Below are positions 32,430-45,310 of a stretch of 64,000 bases of DNA, one piece after another (positions within the stretch are counted from its first letter, which is position 1; every line of letters starts with the position of its first letter). Origin of the DNA: Cryptomeria japonica (Eukaryota > Streptophyta > Pinopsida > Cupressales > Cupressaceae); contig NC_081405.1 in the NCBI RefSeq assembly GCF_030272615.1, positions 312,125,235 through 312,189,234 of the forward strand. Direction: 5' to 3'. The translations under genes were made by a program, and so were the position numbers. The notes beneath the pieces were generated by a model, which did not search any database, was not told the DNA's origin, and saw only the letters and a list, made by a program, of their open reading frames with translations.

Positions 32430-33515
32430 TAAGCCCAAGTAGATGACCAAATTGAAGAATTTTGGCTAGCTTCCTTGAGTCCCAAAAAATGAAAAATATT
32501 GTCATCTTACAACTCCTTGAAGAAATCTCTAATGATTTTTCCTCCGATTTGTCCCATACTTCTAAAGGTTCCTTTAAGACTATTTTCCTCACAATTCTAT
32601 GTCTCCCCTAAGAATATTACCTCCATTCTTGGTGGTTTACATCCCTTTCTTGATAAAACCCCTGTCTGCAAGATCTGCAAGGAGTTTAGCTCTAAAGTGA
32701 ACAAATTTTGCACTGCCTATTTAACCTATAAAATAAAATTATAAAGCAAGTAGTTGATTCAAATCCATAAAGTTAAGAAAAATATCATCAAATTGGACAC
32801 TTTTAATGAGGATAATGCCAACGCTATGTATTGGCCTTCATAGCCTACTGATGACATAGTGTCAGGCACTATGAAAGGTCTAGTAGAGAAATTTGACAAG
32901 AGGGCTATCCTAGAGGAAGAAGAGAATTTGACTAAAGTTAATATGGATTTTATGTTGGGAATAAAGAATTTAGACATGGCTGTATATGACCTATAGGAAA
33001 ATAAAAATGGAATGACGAATAATTATATGGATATTTTTGCATTTAGCAAGGACATCGTCAACAAGATCATGGTTTTGATGTAGGCACTACAACAAGATTT
33101 GGAGGGGAATAATGCTAAGCACAAAAAAGTTGAGAAGGGTGAGTTTGTGGTTGTTTCTATATCCAAGTCTTTTAAAACATTTAGAGTTAGGGATACTTTG
33201 GATGCTTCTCCCTTTGAGGAAAAATCTGCTAATAGGGAGCTATCCTTCATGGATAATCTTGATATACTCAACAAGGAGTGATAAGTTGTGAAGGGTCTCA
33301 GTATTTTAGGAAATTGAGGCTTTTTTGTGGTGTTCTATAGTCTTCTCTTGGTTCTGGTATAATTGTTTTTCTCTTTGGTTGTTGGTTGTTTTTTACTATT
33401 TTTTGTTCTTGCAATTTTTTATTTTCTCGTAGCTTGTGAGCCCATTCTCTACCACTTGATGGGTACGATGTAAAAAGGTTCCAAGGGCCCTAACCAAAAT
33501 TATCCAATAAAAAAA
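32430..33515 (+). mobile_element. LINE-B: 3' tail of a LINE-like element with ORF remnant
   Basis: One frame from about 32430 to 33281 (all segments in phase) is broken only by stops, for example 32742, 32751, 32838, 32994, 33078 and 33279. It contains a Cys pair VCKICKEFSSKVNKFC (about 32667-32714) and then charged, coiled-coil-like sequence (FDKRAILEEEENLTKVNMDF). A T-rich 3' UTR follows, ending 'aaggttccaagggccctaacc' near 33495 and an AATAAAAAAAT tail. The GGGCCC plus AATAAA ending resembles the 3' ends of LINE-C and LINE-D. It probably represents the downstream-ORF part of another LINE in this group. The 5' boundary and target duplication were not found. Confidence 0.5.
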
Positions 33516-35219
33516 TATTGTTCATTATTGAAATCATTCATTTTGTTATAATTCACATAGATCACATTCACAGACTTAACAAATCCATTTTTTTTATAAC
33601 AAATGGATAGAACCCTAGAATTATGTTTTCTATTAGAATTATACCTGAGTATTGCAGTATTACAATGGAGCACTGAGATATTAAAGTTAAAGAAATTTAT
33701 GGGATTTTAATTGGACATTATTTGAGTAGCCAATCAATTGAATAAGGCATAGATGATCACTAAAGTTATAATTTAATAATTTATTTTCTATGTGCATCAA
33801 AATCTACACATGGATGTTTTCCTCCTCTACTTTATAGGACATTATTAGAGAACACACAAATAACATATTCATATGATCACATCTTATAGGTTCGATCACT
33901 TTGTATTGAGCGCATAGGTGTTTTCAATTATATCCTTTTAGCTAAAAAATAATTACTTTACTATACATATATTTCTCTTTTTTGATATCATGAGATAACC
34001 AAGCAACCCAACCCACCAAGAAAACCACACCTTGCCTCGGTCTTAAGTTTTACTCAATTTTGGGTATCGAGTGGGTCAAATATGGCGAGAATATATTAAT
34101 CTAGATGACTGAGAAGGCGCAAACAACCTAGTAGCCAGGTAAACCTAACTAATGAGAGTTGAACCTTATACCTACATCGGAAGAAACTAAATCCTTGGAA
34201 AAAACTTACCAATCATTTGAGCTATGGGCCGAAGCCCTACTATACATGCATGTTCATGAGTGCTACATAGTTTGAAATAATTGATCATTTAGGAATCATA
34301 CACACACCAAAGTTTTAACAAAATACAATAATAAAGTTAGCATCCATGTGCTATTTATCATTTAATTATATGCCTATTTAGAGGAAAAATATTGATACAT
34401 GTACATGGTGACTAATTGTACAATATTGTTTATATTCATCCCCATTTACCTAAATCTTATCTATATAGGATTCTATGTTTAATGGATTATTCTACTCTTC
34501 CATGCATGTGTCTATACATTAAACCTATCTACCTTATTAGTATGCTTATTAGCAAATTGATCAAATAATGAATTTGTAAAATGATTTTACTTGTTTCTCT
34601 CATTCTAGGTTAAGCTTGTGGTTGCAAGATCATCTTAACAAGAGACAAATTGACTCTTCCTAAATCAAATTCAAACTTTCAAACTTCAGCCAACTAGTTC
34701 CGAATACCTCAACTACCCAAGGTTAACTAAACGTACACTTTCATAATTTTGGGACATCATGTGATAGTGTTTAAAGACATTGAAATAGTATTCATTCAAA
34801 ATTTCTCCTCTTGTGTTTGAGCATTCAACGAGCACTCAATCAAAAAATACTTGGATATGATGTACTCAAAGGAGTAAGAAATATACATCTTAGGCAATAG
34901 TTTTCTCTTAATCTTGTGCCTTCTCAAGGAATTGTATTTCCCACACAACTACAATGTTACATAAACCTGTCAAATGTGGTTTTCAATACTATCTTTTACA
35001 CCTCTTGATAAAAGATGTAGAGTAAAGACAGAATAACAAGAATTCAAAATTAAGCTATGATGAATTCACACGTAAAGAACTGTTTCTTTGTTAGGAATCT
35101 CTACCAAGCCTACAAACTTGTCTTTTGATAGAGCATATATATGACACAAAACTAGGAATTGGCATAATATAAAGATGTCACTTTCACCATTACAAATTAG
35201 TAGAATAATTTAGTCTTTA
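33516..35219. other. Anonymous AT-rich stretch
   Basis: I see no gene, terminal repeat or tandem structure that I can support here. Confidence 0.5.
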
Positions 35220-35770
35220 TTGAACTAGCATCATTCCCAGGTTAACTCCTATTCCCCTCTTTTCATTTCTAACAAATGTACATATCAATAGATCTCATGT
35301 CAATTCATTATTAATTTACACCTATTTATATTTATATACAAACATGGTTAACATAAACTATTTTTTTTGAAATTGTTTATTTCCCTTCTTAATAACAACT
35401 TCATTAATCCAAACTAAATTTTAATGTAATAATAAATTTGATGAATAATTACAATAAAATATAATTGCAAAAGAAGCTATTATGAAGTTGTGGGATAATG
35501 GTGTGAACGTAGGTAAAGTAATTAAGAAGTTTTTCAAATATTACTCTTGGTTCTTCATTCTTGATGTTATCTCAACAATTATGTTGAAAAAAGAAGCATG
35601 GATGGGAAGATCTTAGGAATTAATATAATACATATTTGTAAATCCTAGGGAAAGATATTTTTCCATCAACATCTTTACGGGGATCACAAATCAATGGGCA
35701 CAAGTACAAAGGAAAAAAGTAAAATAGAACTGAAAAGAAAAACAATTTAGGGTTTGTGGGTGCAATGGGG
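35220..35770. repeat. R family, partial copy (segment c)
   Basis: Similar to 52910-53475 and, in part, to 45095-45310. Shared words include 'catttctaacaaatgtacat', 'ggataatggtgtgaacgta' and 'gggcacaagtacaaagga'. Similarity ends at 'tttagggtttgtgggtgca', exactly where the exon-like sequence starts in the 53471 copy. It is either a duplicated gene-upstream region or part of an unidentified repeat. Confidence 0.7.
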
Positions 35771-36414
35771 GGTTTGTCCTCCCTTTCTAATTGCAAGGAT
35801 CCTGAAAGTGTGTGGTGTTTTTCTCCTTCCAAAAAGCTTATGGAGGTGGGTTTTGAAGTTTTTGTGCATTAAGGATTTTCTTTTTGATAGGTGTTTGTTG
35901 GTTTGTTTACCTATTTTTTCCTTTTTGTGGTAGCTCTCTTTGTGTTGAAGTGGGCCAACTTTGGAGAGCTATTATGGGCTAGTTACCCTATGGACAATTA
36001 ACCAGAGAGGGCTCTATTATCTGTGTGTTTAATTTGGTGTTGAATTCCTACTGTTGAGAGAGGAAGTTGTCACATTCCATAATGTTTTCATCTTCCCCCC
36101 TCCCCCATCATTTCAAGGTTTTAAGGGTTCTGGGCTGGTGTCTACTTCACCTTTGGTGGGTTTAGATGTGGGGGATGGTTGAGGACTCTTGGGGCTTTGG
36201 GGTTAGTTCACTATTTACGAGAAGATGGTTTTTCCTTTGAAGGGGGTTTGATGTAGTCAGGAGCAAGTTGGATGTGGTTGGGTGCTGAGGCTAGTTACCT
36301 TATGGGCATCTAAAGGGGGATTTGATACCTTATTACTTGCTTCTTTGATAGTGTAGACTTTCTTCAAGATAAGTTATTTTCTTCTTTAACTAGTGTTTAT
36401 TTCCTTTGCTTGCA
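35771..36414. other. Spacer between R segments
   Basis: G/T-rich sequence without a supported gene. A 35-codon ATG reading at about 35765 is too short and has no support. Confidence 0.4.
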
Positions 36415-36718
36415 TTGTCTTATTGTAATTTCTTTTGTGGGTTGGTTCCTAATCCACTCCATGACTGGTTTTCTTTGCACTTGTCTAGAGTGGCTAGGTG
36501 TTGTATCCTTTTTGGGGCTGTTGGGTGCCTTCCAAAACCAATAGTTTTTAGACCTTTGCAGTCTCCTCTTTTTTCAGAGTATGTTTTTGTAAAAGGAGGT
36601 TTTTCAGCAAAAGGTTGCCAAAAGCCTTTCAAAAATCATTGTTTGTTTTTTGTTTCCTAGGCCGGTATGTTTCTAGAGTAAGTTTTTTTGGTTGGAATAT
36701 GGTTTGAGGTGCTCTCCT
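36415..36718. repeat. R family, segment a, interrupted by Copia-G
   Basis: Similar to 52436-52735. The match resumes on the far side of Copia-G at 44931, so this is one R copy split by the insertion. The target duplication CTCCT is at 36714-36718. Confidence 0.75.
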
Positions 36719-39133
36719 TGATGAAAACAAGATTTCCATTGAGAGGGGGGGTGAATAAGTGGTTTCCAAACTTAAGCCTTATTTGACTATGTGTACAGGT
36801 TAGTAGATGTAACACAACATGGATATACCAGTGAGATAGAGAGATGACTCAAATGCAAGAACACACAAAAATAACATCAAATGACACCAGATTTATGAGG
36901 AAAATCGAACATGGAAAAAACTCAATGATAAATATTGTTGGAGTCTACTGCTTAAATCCAACCTCATAATAAACTCTGTATTACAAAGTTTAGGGCACCA
37001 ACCCGAGGAGCACCAACCCCTAATTTAGGGCACCAAACCAAGGATAACCAACCTCAAATTTTAGGGCACCAGCCCAAGGAGCACCAACCTTTGATTTTAG
37101 GGTACCAACCTGAGGAGCACCAAGCTCCAACTCAGTGATTACAATGACATATATCAATACAAAGTAATAACACGGTTATGAATGAGTTATGTACCCTCTA
37201 CAATATTTCTTTCGGCTCTACTCTTCTCAACTGGTCTTCCTCTGCTCGTTCTTTGTTCACTCAGATGCACTAGTTCTTGCCACAACTACTACTCTTCACT
37301 CTGCCACTTTTGTTCACTCTAATCACTACCAATTCTCAGCTTACCGATCAAGCCTTGGTTTGATCTTGCCTTGCTGGATCTTAACCGACACTCCCACTAC
37401 ACTACAACACCTTTTGTTTCCTTCTTACAGGCTCTAGAATCATTAGTTCACTTAACTGCAACACACTTTGTAGCTTACGGTCACTCTAACCATATCGGTT
37501 AAACATATGATAAACCCTCTCTCTGGTTGCACCTCCAACACTTAGTCACTATGATCTTCAATGACCTCTCTGACTAGTTGGCTCAATGTTGCACTTTCAC
37601 TCTCTTCTCTTCAATATACAACACTTAATCATTTGGAAACATCAAAGCACTATGATCTCTGGTCTGCATATTTATCATTGTTCTTTCCCGCCAAGATGGA
37701 CATTCAAACCAAGCACACTAGGGTTCCTTCATCAAGCACAATGCATATCAAATCAAATCGGATCTCTTCTCTAAGATAGTCAACCTACAACCAATCACCC
37801 ATCACCACCAATCTCATTGCTTCCAAAATATGTTTTCTATATTTAGCAAACATGAAAAATTGATCATCGTCTTGCTTCTGTCAGACATATTTAATGATTT
37901 CTCATTGGCACTCCAAATCTGATCTACACTAGGACATCCAACATTGCTTAGAGCATGCCATGGATCACCAATGTTTGTCTTGCCTCAAGCTGCAAACTTC
38001 TTCTCTCAACCCATGATTTACGCTATTGACATTAATGTCGACCAATAATCAACTACCTCACTGACAACTTCAATGATGCACTATTCATTTTCCACTTGGA
38101 GACCATGTGGCAACTCAGTCGGTAGCTAGCTCAGCTCAGTATACTGTGTTGGATTATACTGTCACCGACCACATCATCTACTACTAGTGCTTACCTACCA
38201 ATTCTCTAACCCTGTTAGTTATACATCAACCGGTTAACCTTCACATTTGCCCGGTCACGAAACTTAGACACATGTCCATCTGATAGGAGCACATCACTTT
38301 GCCTCTTTGTTCTCTTGTCGGTTGCAAGATAATCTTAGACATCAATCATCAACATGAATCTTTGTCCATATCAGCAACTCGAAGTGAAACCATGTCTACA
38401 AAAGCTAGACCTTGCCTTCATCATCATTTGGACAGTTCTCCTCTCAACCAGTTTGTCAAGCTAGTAACCTCATCACTTAATGCTCTTTCTCTTTCTATCC
38501 TAGTATCTCATCATACTTACTCTTGCTGATCCATTGCACATCTCTAGTTTCACACACACTTGAGGCATCCTTGTGTTTCACTGGTTCATTTGGTGTGAGC
38601 CTTCAATCAACGACCTTCTACTTTTCTATATTATCCTAGAAGGTTGTGATGAATTCCATGCATGTTAAGAGATAAGCAAAGCATTATCACATATAGGTGG
38701 GAGTAGATCCTTGTCACCTGCTGGCCAATAACAAGTTGGAATAGTTTTTATCATATTGTGCCCAGTCTTCTTCCGGTATTGCACCAATATAGCTTCCTTG
38801 TTATATGAGGCAGCACACTTTTAGTGATTCTTCTCTTCATCTGGTGACATCATCTTTATCCAGTTGGAGTCCTATTTTATGAAATCGAACTAACAACATA
38901 CCGATTATCTACACTTTCTCCATTAGCTCAAACTTTCTTGCCTATCAGTTGGCAACCATACACTGTCAAACCCTCACTTACAGGTCACATGCTTACTCAT
39001 TGGTTAACATCCCATACTAGTTGTCATCAATGACCACACAATCTAGTTGAAATTAATGATATAAATGTCGACAATCTCCCATACCGATTTCCATGCTATA
39101 CCACTTGATATCAATGACATCACAATGCCAACA
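36719..39133 (-). repeat. Copia-G 3' LTR
   Basis: About 2,415 bp. On the plus strand it starts TGATGAAAACAAGA and ends CAATGCCAACA. It pairs with 42443-44925, with many substitutions and small indels, suggesting an older insertion than Gypsy-2. It includes the minisatellite at 36985-37130. Confidence 0.9.
36985..37130. repeat. Minisatellite in Copia-G 3' LTR
   Basis: About four imperfect copies of a unit of about 37 bp containing TTTAGGGCACCAACC and AGGAGCACCAACC. The other LTR has a rearranged version at 42719-42870. Confidence 0.8.
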
Positions 39134-40811
39134 ATATTCCCCTTTGGCATTGATGTCAACTCATGTAGTATCCGACATACTACTGGTTTTCTCTCCCCCT
39201 TTGACAACAATGGCAAAGGGCACTAACAAAGTTTTCTACTGGTCGCTTCTTCCCCTTTTTGGCCATTTCACTCCACATCGTCTCAATCGTCAGCACTTTA
39301 GATAGAGGGCTCTGACACCAACTGACACCAATTGCTGAGCTACCAAGTTTATATACAAAATAGATACCACTTGTTAAAAAGTGTGTCAGTGTATTTCACT
39401 TACATGTCAGCCAGACTGCATCTTCTCCTCTTTGATATGCATAAAGTTATTCTGACTCCAATTTGCTGATACTAAGTGTAGAAGTTGACACTGATACCAA
39501 TTTGATTGATATCACTTGTATATTCTCCGATACCAAATGTATGATCTCCCCATGTGTAGGTAATTCTCCCTCTTTGCAGGAAACTCTCTCGGTGGTCCAA
39601 TTGTGATTTCTATTAAGTACAAAATGAATAGATATTGAAAAACCTCACAAACAAGGACCGATGAGCACATCCCAAAGTCTCAAACATATTGGTACAACCA
39701 TGGACACTTTATCTAATACTAATCAGAAGATATGGTGGTGAACTCCCCCTAAACCATAGATCTCAGGTCTTCATTTCCCATTAGGTCCTAAACCGATTCT
39801 TGAATTTGTTCCTTATACCAATTAAGTTGAGTATATGTGATCTATAGATGATCTTCCAGCTTCATGATATCCATCATAACTCATGACATGATCTTATATG
39901 ACCATAATTCCAAACCACATCACTATCATGTCACATGTCAAATGGATTAGCCAATAATAATGTATGTACATAAGATCGACTACCAGACCAACACAATGTC
40001 ATTTAGGTCTTCTCCAATATCACTTGAGACATAACATCATCACTTCAAGCTATCAAAGATATTACAATGATCCTAAAACACATTGACTTACATAACCTGC
40101 AATACCAGTTAATATCCATACTGGTTGCATACTTTACTTACCGGTTTAGTATACCAGATCAACATCTCCACAAGAGAACCTTCCCCTAACCTTTGTCTTC
40201 TTGTGCCAAATGCCTTTGATTCTAATGGTAATTTGAACCATTCACTAACACATGTGGCAGTAATCCATCTCTTATATGTAGGTGTGTAGCCAAGGCACTA
40301 AATACACACAATGCCATCTCATCTTTTCCCTTATACCGATAGGAGCTTGTCCTTTCACTTGTCCATTTCAACTATGTTGTGAATGATATGATCAATATGT
40401 AACTCCCTCTAAGATACTACATCTCCCTTAAGCCTTAGGAGATATCACTTATGCATTGAATGCACAGTGTTGGTCCATGGTTCTACTCTCTTCCTTCTTC
40501 CTCCATACCTACTTGGTCTCAGTCCTCTTCCCATTTGTGGTGTTTGGAGTAGGTTTTACCTTCTTCTATTGATTCATCCTTTCTCTAATAAATTCTACAA
40601 CATGATCGGAAGCATTGTTGTAGAAGAAGACTATGTTCATACCAAACACATGACTAGAGGAACTTCTATAAAACCGATTTGATCTTCTTCCTTTGATCAT
40701 GTTGTTGTAGCCAACTACCGCAACTGGTGGATTTCTTGATTCTATAGGGGCACTTCTCCTTTGGTTCCATGTAGGTTTTTTCCTCTCATATATTCTATTA
40801 TCTTTTCCATG
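39134..40811 (-). other. Copia-G untranslated tail with polypurine tracts
   Basis: No pol coding. On the minus strand a PPT (CCAAAGGGGAATAT, 39134-39147) touches the 3' LTR. A second one, GTCAAAGGGGGAGAG (39191-39205), sits in sequence identical in layout to the Copia-2 tail (GTGCCCTTTG...CATTGTTGTCAAAG, to 39223). Confidence 0.7.
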
Positions 40812-42360
40812 CTAACCATAGTTGCTATACCTTACAATTTTGTTGGAAGACAAGGTAGAAGAGTTGCCATATGTCTGAAGATTCTCCTTTCTACACTCAT
40901 GGCTTCTATGGACAACACCATTACATCTTTGACAAGTACAATTGTTGTTCCTAGGAAAAATGTTTTGTCTATTCCTAGACCTCTTTTTACATTCATCTAC
41001 TTTATGGCCATAATCTTTGAAAGAGAAACAGCAACTGAAGAAAGAGGGCATATAACTTACAAATTTTTTTTTGCCAAACATGAGATGATCTTACTAGTTT
41101 GGCTTCTCCATATTTACTTCTCTGAGGATTGTTCTTGGGAACAACATCTCTTTGTCTTCCACTGGTTGGAGGCCATCTAGGTTGTCCTCTCATGTCTTTT
41201 TTTTTTATGAAGCCATCTTCCATCATCTTTCCTTTCCCTTTTGGATCAGCATCATTTTTCCTTGCAGCACCGGTCTTCATCCTCATATCTTCACTGGTTG
41301 TAGCTAGGTCAATTTTCTTCCTAGGAGCATTTTTTACTGTGAAGGTTTGACCTTTGTTATCTCCACTTGAGGAGACAAACTGAATTTCTTTATTGGAGAC
41401 ATTCTTTCTTTTGGCACATTCATCGGAAGCAAGACCTAATCCTCTAGTATCCATGGAGTGTTTTTGTTTCTTCAACATTTTGTCCAAGGCGTTAGTATTG
41501 CCATCAAACTAGATCCTCACCTTGAGTTCATCTTGGCACTTTTCCAAATTCACTGATAGCTTTGTTATTTCATCCTTCAGATTCTGACACTCTTTGCCTT
41601 TTGTTTCCACTTATAGCTCTAGCTCCTCACATCTTCTCTCCTTAGCATCAAAGACTGATTTCAATTCGTCAGTCATTCCTTTTGCCTCTTCTAGTCGATC
41701 TGTCAATATGCAGATATTAGTATTTGACTCTTCAAGGCTTGTTCTCAACTGGCTACATTCTTCAAGAATAGAATCTTTCCTAACATTTCTCAATTCATCT
41801 AGAGCACTTGCCAGCTCCCCTTCAAGATCAACTTTAGCCTCAACTTCTTCCATCTTCTTCATCACTTCCAAACACGTATTATTAGTAGGTTCATCTGCAT
41901 GATCACTTTCTTATGTGTGCAGCTTGCTTTGTTTCTCATGAGCCATGAAGAGATGAGTTCCTTCTTCATCATTATTGCAGCTGCTGACTGGTCTATCTTC
42001 ATAATCTACACATGTGTTTGTTCTATTATTCTTCTTGCTTCCACAAACTAGTTATGTAGTGGTAGGCTCATTTCCATAGAGCTTCTTCAATCTGTCCTAG
42101 AGGCTTTTTGTCAATTTGCATCTGTCCACCTATGAAGAAACATCACCAGATAGTCCATTGAATATGGCCTTCATCCCTTCAGCATTACATTCATATCTTC
42201 TTTCTACTTTAGGATTGGTGGGAGGACTAACTGATCTAGAGAGACCATTAACAACTGACATCCATACATCATACCCTAAGAGGACAGATAGACTTCCATC
42301 CTACAAATCTAAATAGAAAAGTTTGACCCATCAAACACCGAAGTAGGGGTTGAAACAAAA
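40812..42360 (-). pseudogene. gag: Copia-G gag, shortened, with two zinc knuckles
   Basis: Minus strand. The copia gag N-terminus is FDGSNF....RMEVYLSS, then after a frameshift LGYDVWMSVVNG, followed by a GMKAIFNGLSGDV...RLKKLYG block (about 42350-42075). The usual middle of copia gag is missing; the frame jumps to CVDYEDRPVSSCNNDEE. A long coiled coil follows (EVMKKMEEVEAKVDLEGELA onward, about 41874-41610), then LDKMLKKQKHSMDTRGLGL, a Sirevirus-type motif. A basic region and two knuckles complete it: CCFSFKDYGHKVDEC (Cys to Phe in the first) and CQRCNGVVHRSHEC (intact pattern, about 40928-40887). Several stops and two frameshifts. Confidence 0.85.
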
Positions 42361-42428
42361 ATGACCATTGTGTCTTCAGAACCAAAATCTACCCAAGATT
42401 GAGAAAGCTTATCTAACCGAGAACCTAG

Positions 42429-42440
42429 GCTCTGATACCA
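42429..42440 (-). other. Copia-G primer-binding site (initiator Met tRNA)
   Basis: GCTCTGATACCA on the plus strand, that is TGGTATCAGAGC on the minus strand, two bases inside the 5' LTR. Confidence 0.9.
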
Positions 42441-42442
42441 AT

Positions 42443-44925
42443 TGATGAAAATAAGATGCCACTGATAGGGGGGTGAATCAGTGGTTTCCAGATTTAAGCC
42501 TTATTAAACCTTAAGTATGTGTACCAGTTAGTAGATCTAACACAAGGTTGATATACTGGTGAGATAGGGAGATGACTAAAATGCAAGCATACAGAAAAGG
42601 AACATCACATGCTACCAGATGTACGAGAAAAACCCAAAATGGAAAAAACTCAGTGATAAATGTTGCTGGATTATACTGCTCCAATCCAGCCTCACAATAA
42701 ACATTGTATTACAAGTTTAGGGAACCAACCCAAGGAGCACCAACCCCTAATTTTGAGGCACCAACCCAAGGAGTACCAACCCCTAATTTTGAGGCACCAA
42801 CCCCTAATTTTAGGGCACCAACCAAAGGAGCACCAAACCCTAATTTTAGGGCACCAACCCAAGGAGCTCCAACTCAGTGATTACAATGACATATATCAAT
42901 ACAAATTAATAACCTAGTGACAAATGAGTTATGTAACCTCTACAATGTTTCTTCCAGTTCTACTCTTCTCAATTGGTCTTCCTCTTCTTTGCTCTCTATT
43001 GGTTCCCTTCTCACTCAGATAAACTGTTTCTTGCCACCACTGGTACTCTTCACTCTGTCGGTTTTGTTCACTCTAATCACTACTGGTTCTCAGCTTACCG
43101 GTCAACCCTTTCTTTGATCTTGCCTTGCTAGATCTTCACCGACACTCCCACTACACTACAACACCTTCTATTTCCTTCCTCCAGGTTCTAGCACCACCAT
43201 TTCACTTGACTGCAACATACTTTGCAGCTTAGTGGTCACTTTGACCATACAGATTAAACTTCTACTAAACCCTCTCACCAGTTGCACCTCCAACACTCAG
43301 CCACTATGATCTTCGATGAACTCTCTAACTGGTTGGCTCTTTGCTGCACTTTCACTCTCTATTCTTTAATATTCGACACCTAATCATTTGGAAACATCAA
43401 ACCACTATGATCTTTGGTATGCATATTTATCCGTTTGCTTTCCCGCCAAGATGAACATTCAAACTTGGCATGCTAGGGTTCCTTCATCAACCACGAGGCA
43501 TATCAAATCATATCAGTTCTCTTCTCTAAGATATTCAACCTACAACCAATCACCCATCATCGCCATCTTGCTACTTCCAAAAACACATTTGCTATATTTA
43601 GGAAACACGACAAACTGATCATCAAGCTACTTTTGTCAGACAAATTTAATGATCTCTTGGTTGCCACTCCAAATCTGATCTACACCAAGACATCCAACAT
43701 CTGTCAAAGCATGCCATGCATCACCACTATTCATCCTACCTCAAGCTGCAAACTTCTTCTCTCAACGCATGATTTATGCTATTGACATTAATGTGGACCA
43801 ATCACCAACTACCTCACTGACAACTTCGCTGATACAATGTTCATTTACCAATGGGATACCCTGTGGCAACTCAGTTGGTATCTAGCTTAGCTTAATATAC
43901 TATGTCGGTTTCGAATCTATCACCGACCACATCATCAACTACCGGTGCTTACCTACCGATTCTCTAGCCTTGCCAATTATACCTTCATGTCTGCACCTTA
44001 CTCTTCTATTGGTTGGATCACATTTGTCGGGTCACCAAACTCAAACACATGTCTATTTGATAGGAGCACATCACTTTTCCTCTTTGCTCTCTTTTCGGTT
44101 GCAAGATAATCTCAGACATTAATCATCAATAGGCATATCTATTGATATGAGCAACCCAAAGTGAAACCATATCTGTAAGAGCTAGACCTTGTCTTCATCA
44201 TCATTTGGTCAATTCTCCTCTCAACTGGTTTGCCAAGGTAGTAACCCCATCACGTCATGCTCTTCCTTTTTCTCTCTCGGTAGCTCATCATACTTACTCT
44301 TGCTGATCTAGTGCACATCTCTGGTTTCACACACGTATGAGACATCCTTGTGCTTCAGTGGTTCATCTGGTGTGAGCCTTCAATCACCTACCTTCTACTT
44401 TTTTGTCTTATCTGAGAAGGTTATGATGCATTCCATACATGTTAAGAGATAAGAAAAGTGTTATCACCTACCAATGGGAGTAAATTCTTGTCACCTTTTG
44501 GCCAATAACAGGTGGGAATGGTTGTCATCATATTGTTCCCAATCTGCTTCCAATATTGCACCAATATGACTTCCTTGTTATCTGAGGCAACACATTTTCA
44601 TTCATTCTTCCCTTCATCTGGTGACATCATCTTTATCCAGTGGGAGTCCTATTGCATGACATCAAAGAAATAGCATACCATTTGTCTTCACTTTCTCCAT
44701 TAGCTCAACCTTGTGTTCTTACCGGTCACATGCTTACCGTTTGGTAACAATACATTGTGAAACCATCACTTATTGGTCACATGCTTACTCACCAATCAAC
44801 ATCCCATACCGGTTATCATCAATGACCACACAATCCAGTTGACATCAATGACAATAATTCTGACAATATCCCATATTGGTTGCCATGCTATACTAGTTGA
44901 CATCAATGACAATACAATGCAAACA
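42443..44925 (-). repeat. Copia-G 5' LTR
   Basis: About 2,483 bp. Plus-strand ends are TGATGAAAATAAGA and CAATGCAAACA. It contains the minisatellite variant at 42719-42870. Apparent short ORFs within it are repeat read-through. Confidence 0.9.
42719..42870. repeat. Minisatellite in Copia-G 5' LTR
   Basis: Four to five units of about 36 bp (AACCCAAGGAGCACCAACCC / CTAATTTTAGGGCACC), one shortened. The copy arrangement differs from the 3' LTR, showing unit gain or loss since insertion or during reverse transcription. Confidence 0.8.
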
Positions 44926-44930
44926 ATCCT

Positions 44931-45310
44931 AAACCCCTCTGCTATGAAAGTGTAGCCTTTTGAGAACTTGAGATCCTTGTTTCTGTCGGTTAGGTGCTCT
45001 GCTCAAAAGAATATCCTTCTATAGAGGTTTTTCTCTTTGTATATATTGGTGGTCTCATTGTTAGTTCCTCCCTCTCCCAGTTTAATCAATTCGAGAACAT
45101 TATTCCTAGGTTACAAACTTTGATTCCCCTTATTTCATTTTTAACAAATGTACATAGCAATAGATCTTATGATAATTAATTATTAATTTGCACCTATCTA
45201 TATTTATATAAAGACATATTATTAAAATAAATATAATTATTGGACAAGCTACTATGAATTTGTTGGATAATAGTGTGAACGTAGGTAAAGTAATTTAGAA
45301 CATTTTATTA
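44931..45310. repeat. R family, segments b and c, right of Copia-G
   Basis: Continues the R copy broken at 36718 and matches 52735-53220 ('aaacccctctgctatgaaag', 'ggataatagtgtgaacgtag'). Similarity ends near 45300. Confidence 0.75.

Larger units (their letters stand above)
36719..44925 (-). mobile_element. Copia-G: non-autonomous copia/Sirevirus-like element with gag only
   Basis: 8,207 bp, minus strand. LTRs at 42443-44925 (5') and 36719-39133 (3') start TGATGAAAA and end AACA on the plus strand. The flanks are CTCCT (36714-36718) and ATCCT (44926-44930), a duplication with one mutation. The uninterrupted paralogue at 52730-52740 (GTTCTCCTAAACC) is the empty site. The primer site for initiator-Met tRNA is present (42429-42440). 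The 3.3-kb interior has a gag remnant and 1.7 kb of untranslated tail with PPTs. There is no RT, RNase H or integrase sequence. It would depend on a helper copia element. Confidence 0.9.

Noticed and set aside
35765-35875. Short ATG frame (about 35 codons) after an R copy, as an alternative first exon
   Set aside because: No transit-peptide composition, no splice donor at its end and no recognisable similarity.
42660-42917. 85-codon repeat protein (HQPKEHQPLIL repeats)
   Set aside because: It is simply the LTR minisatellite read in one frame and has no support as a gene.
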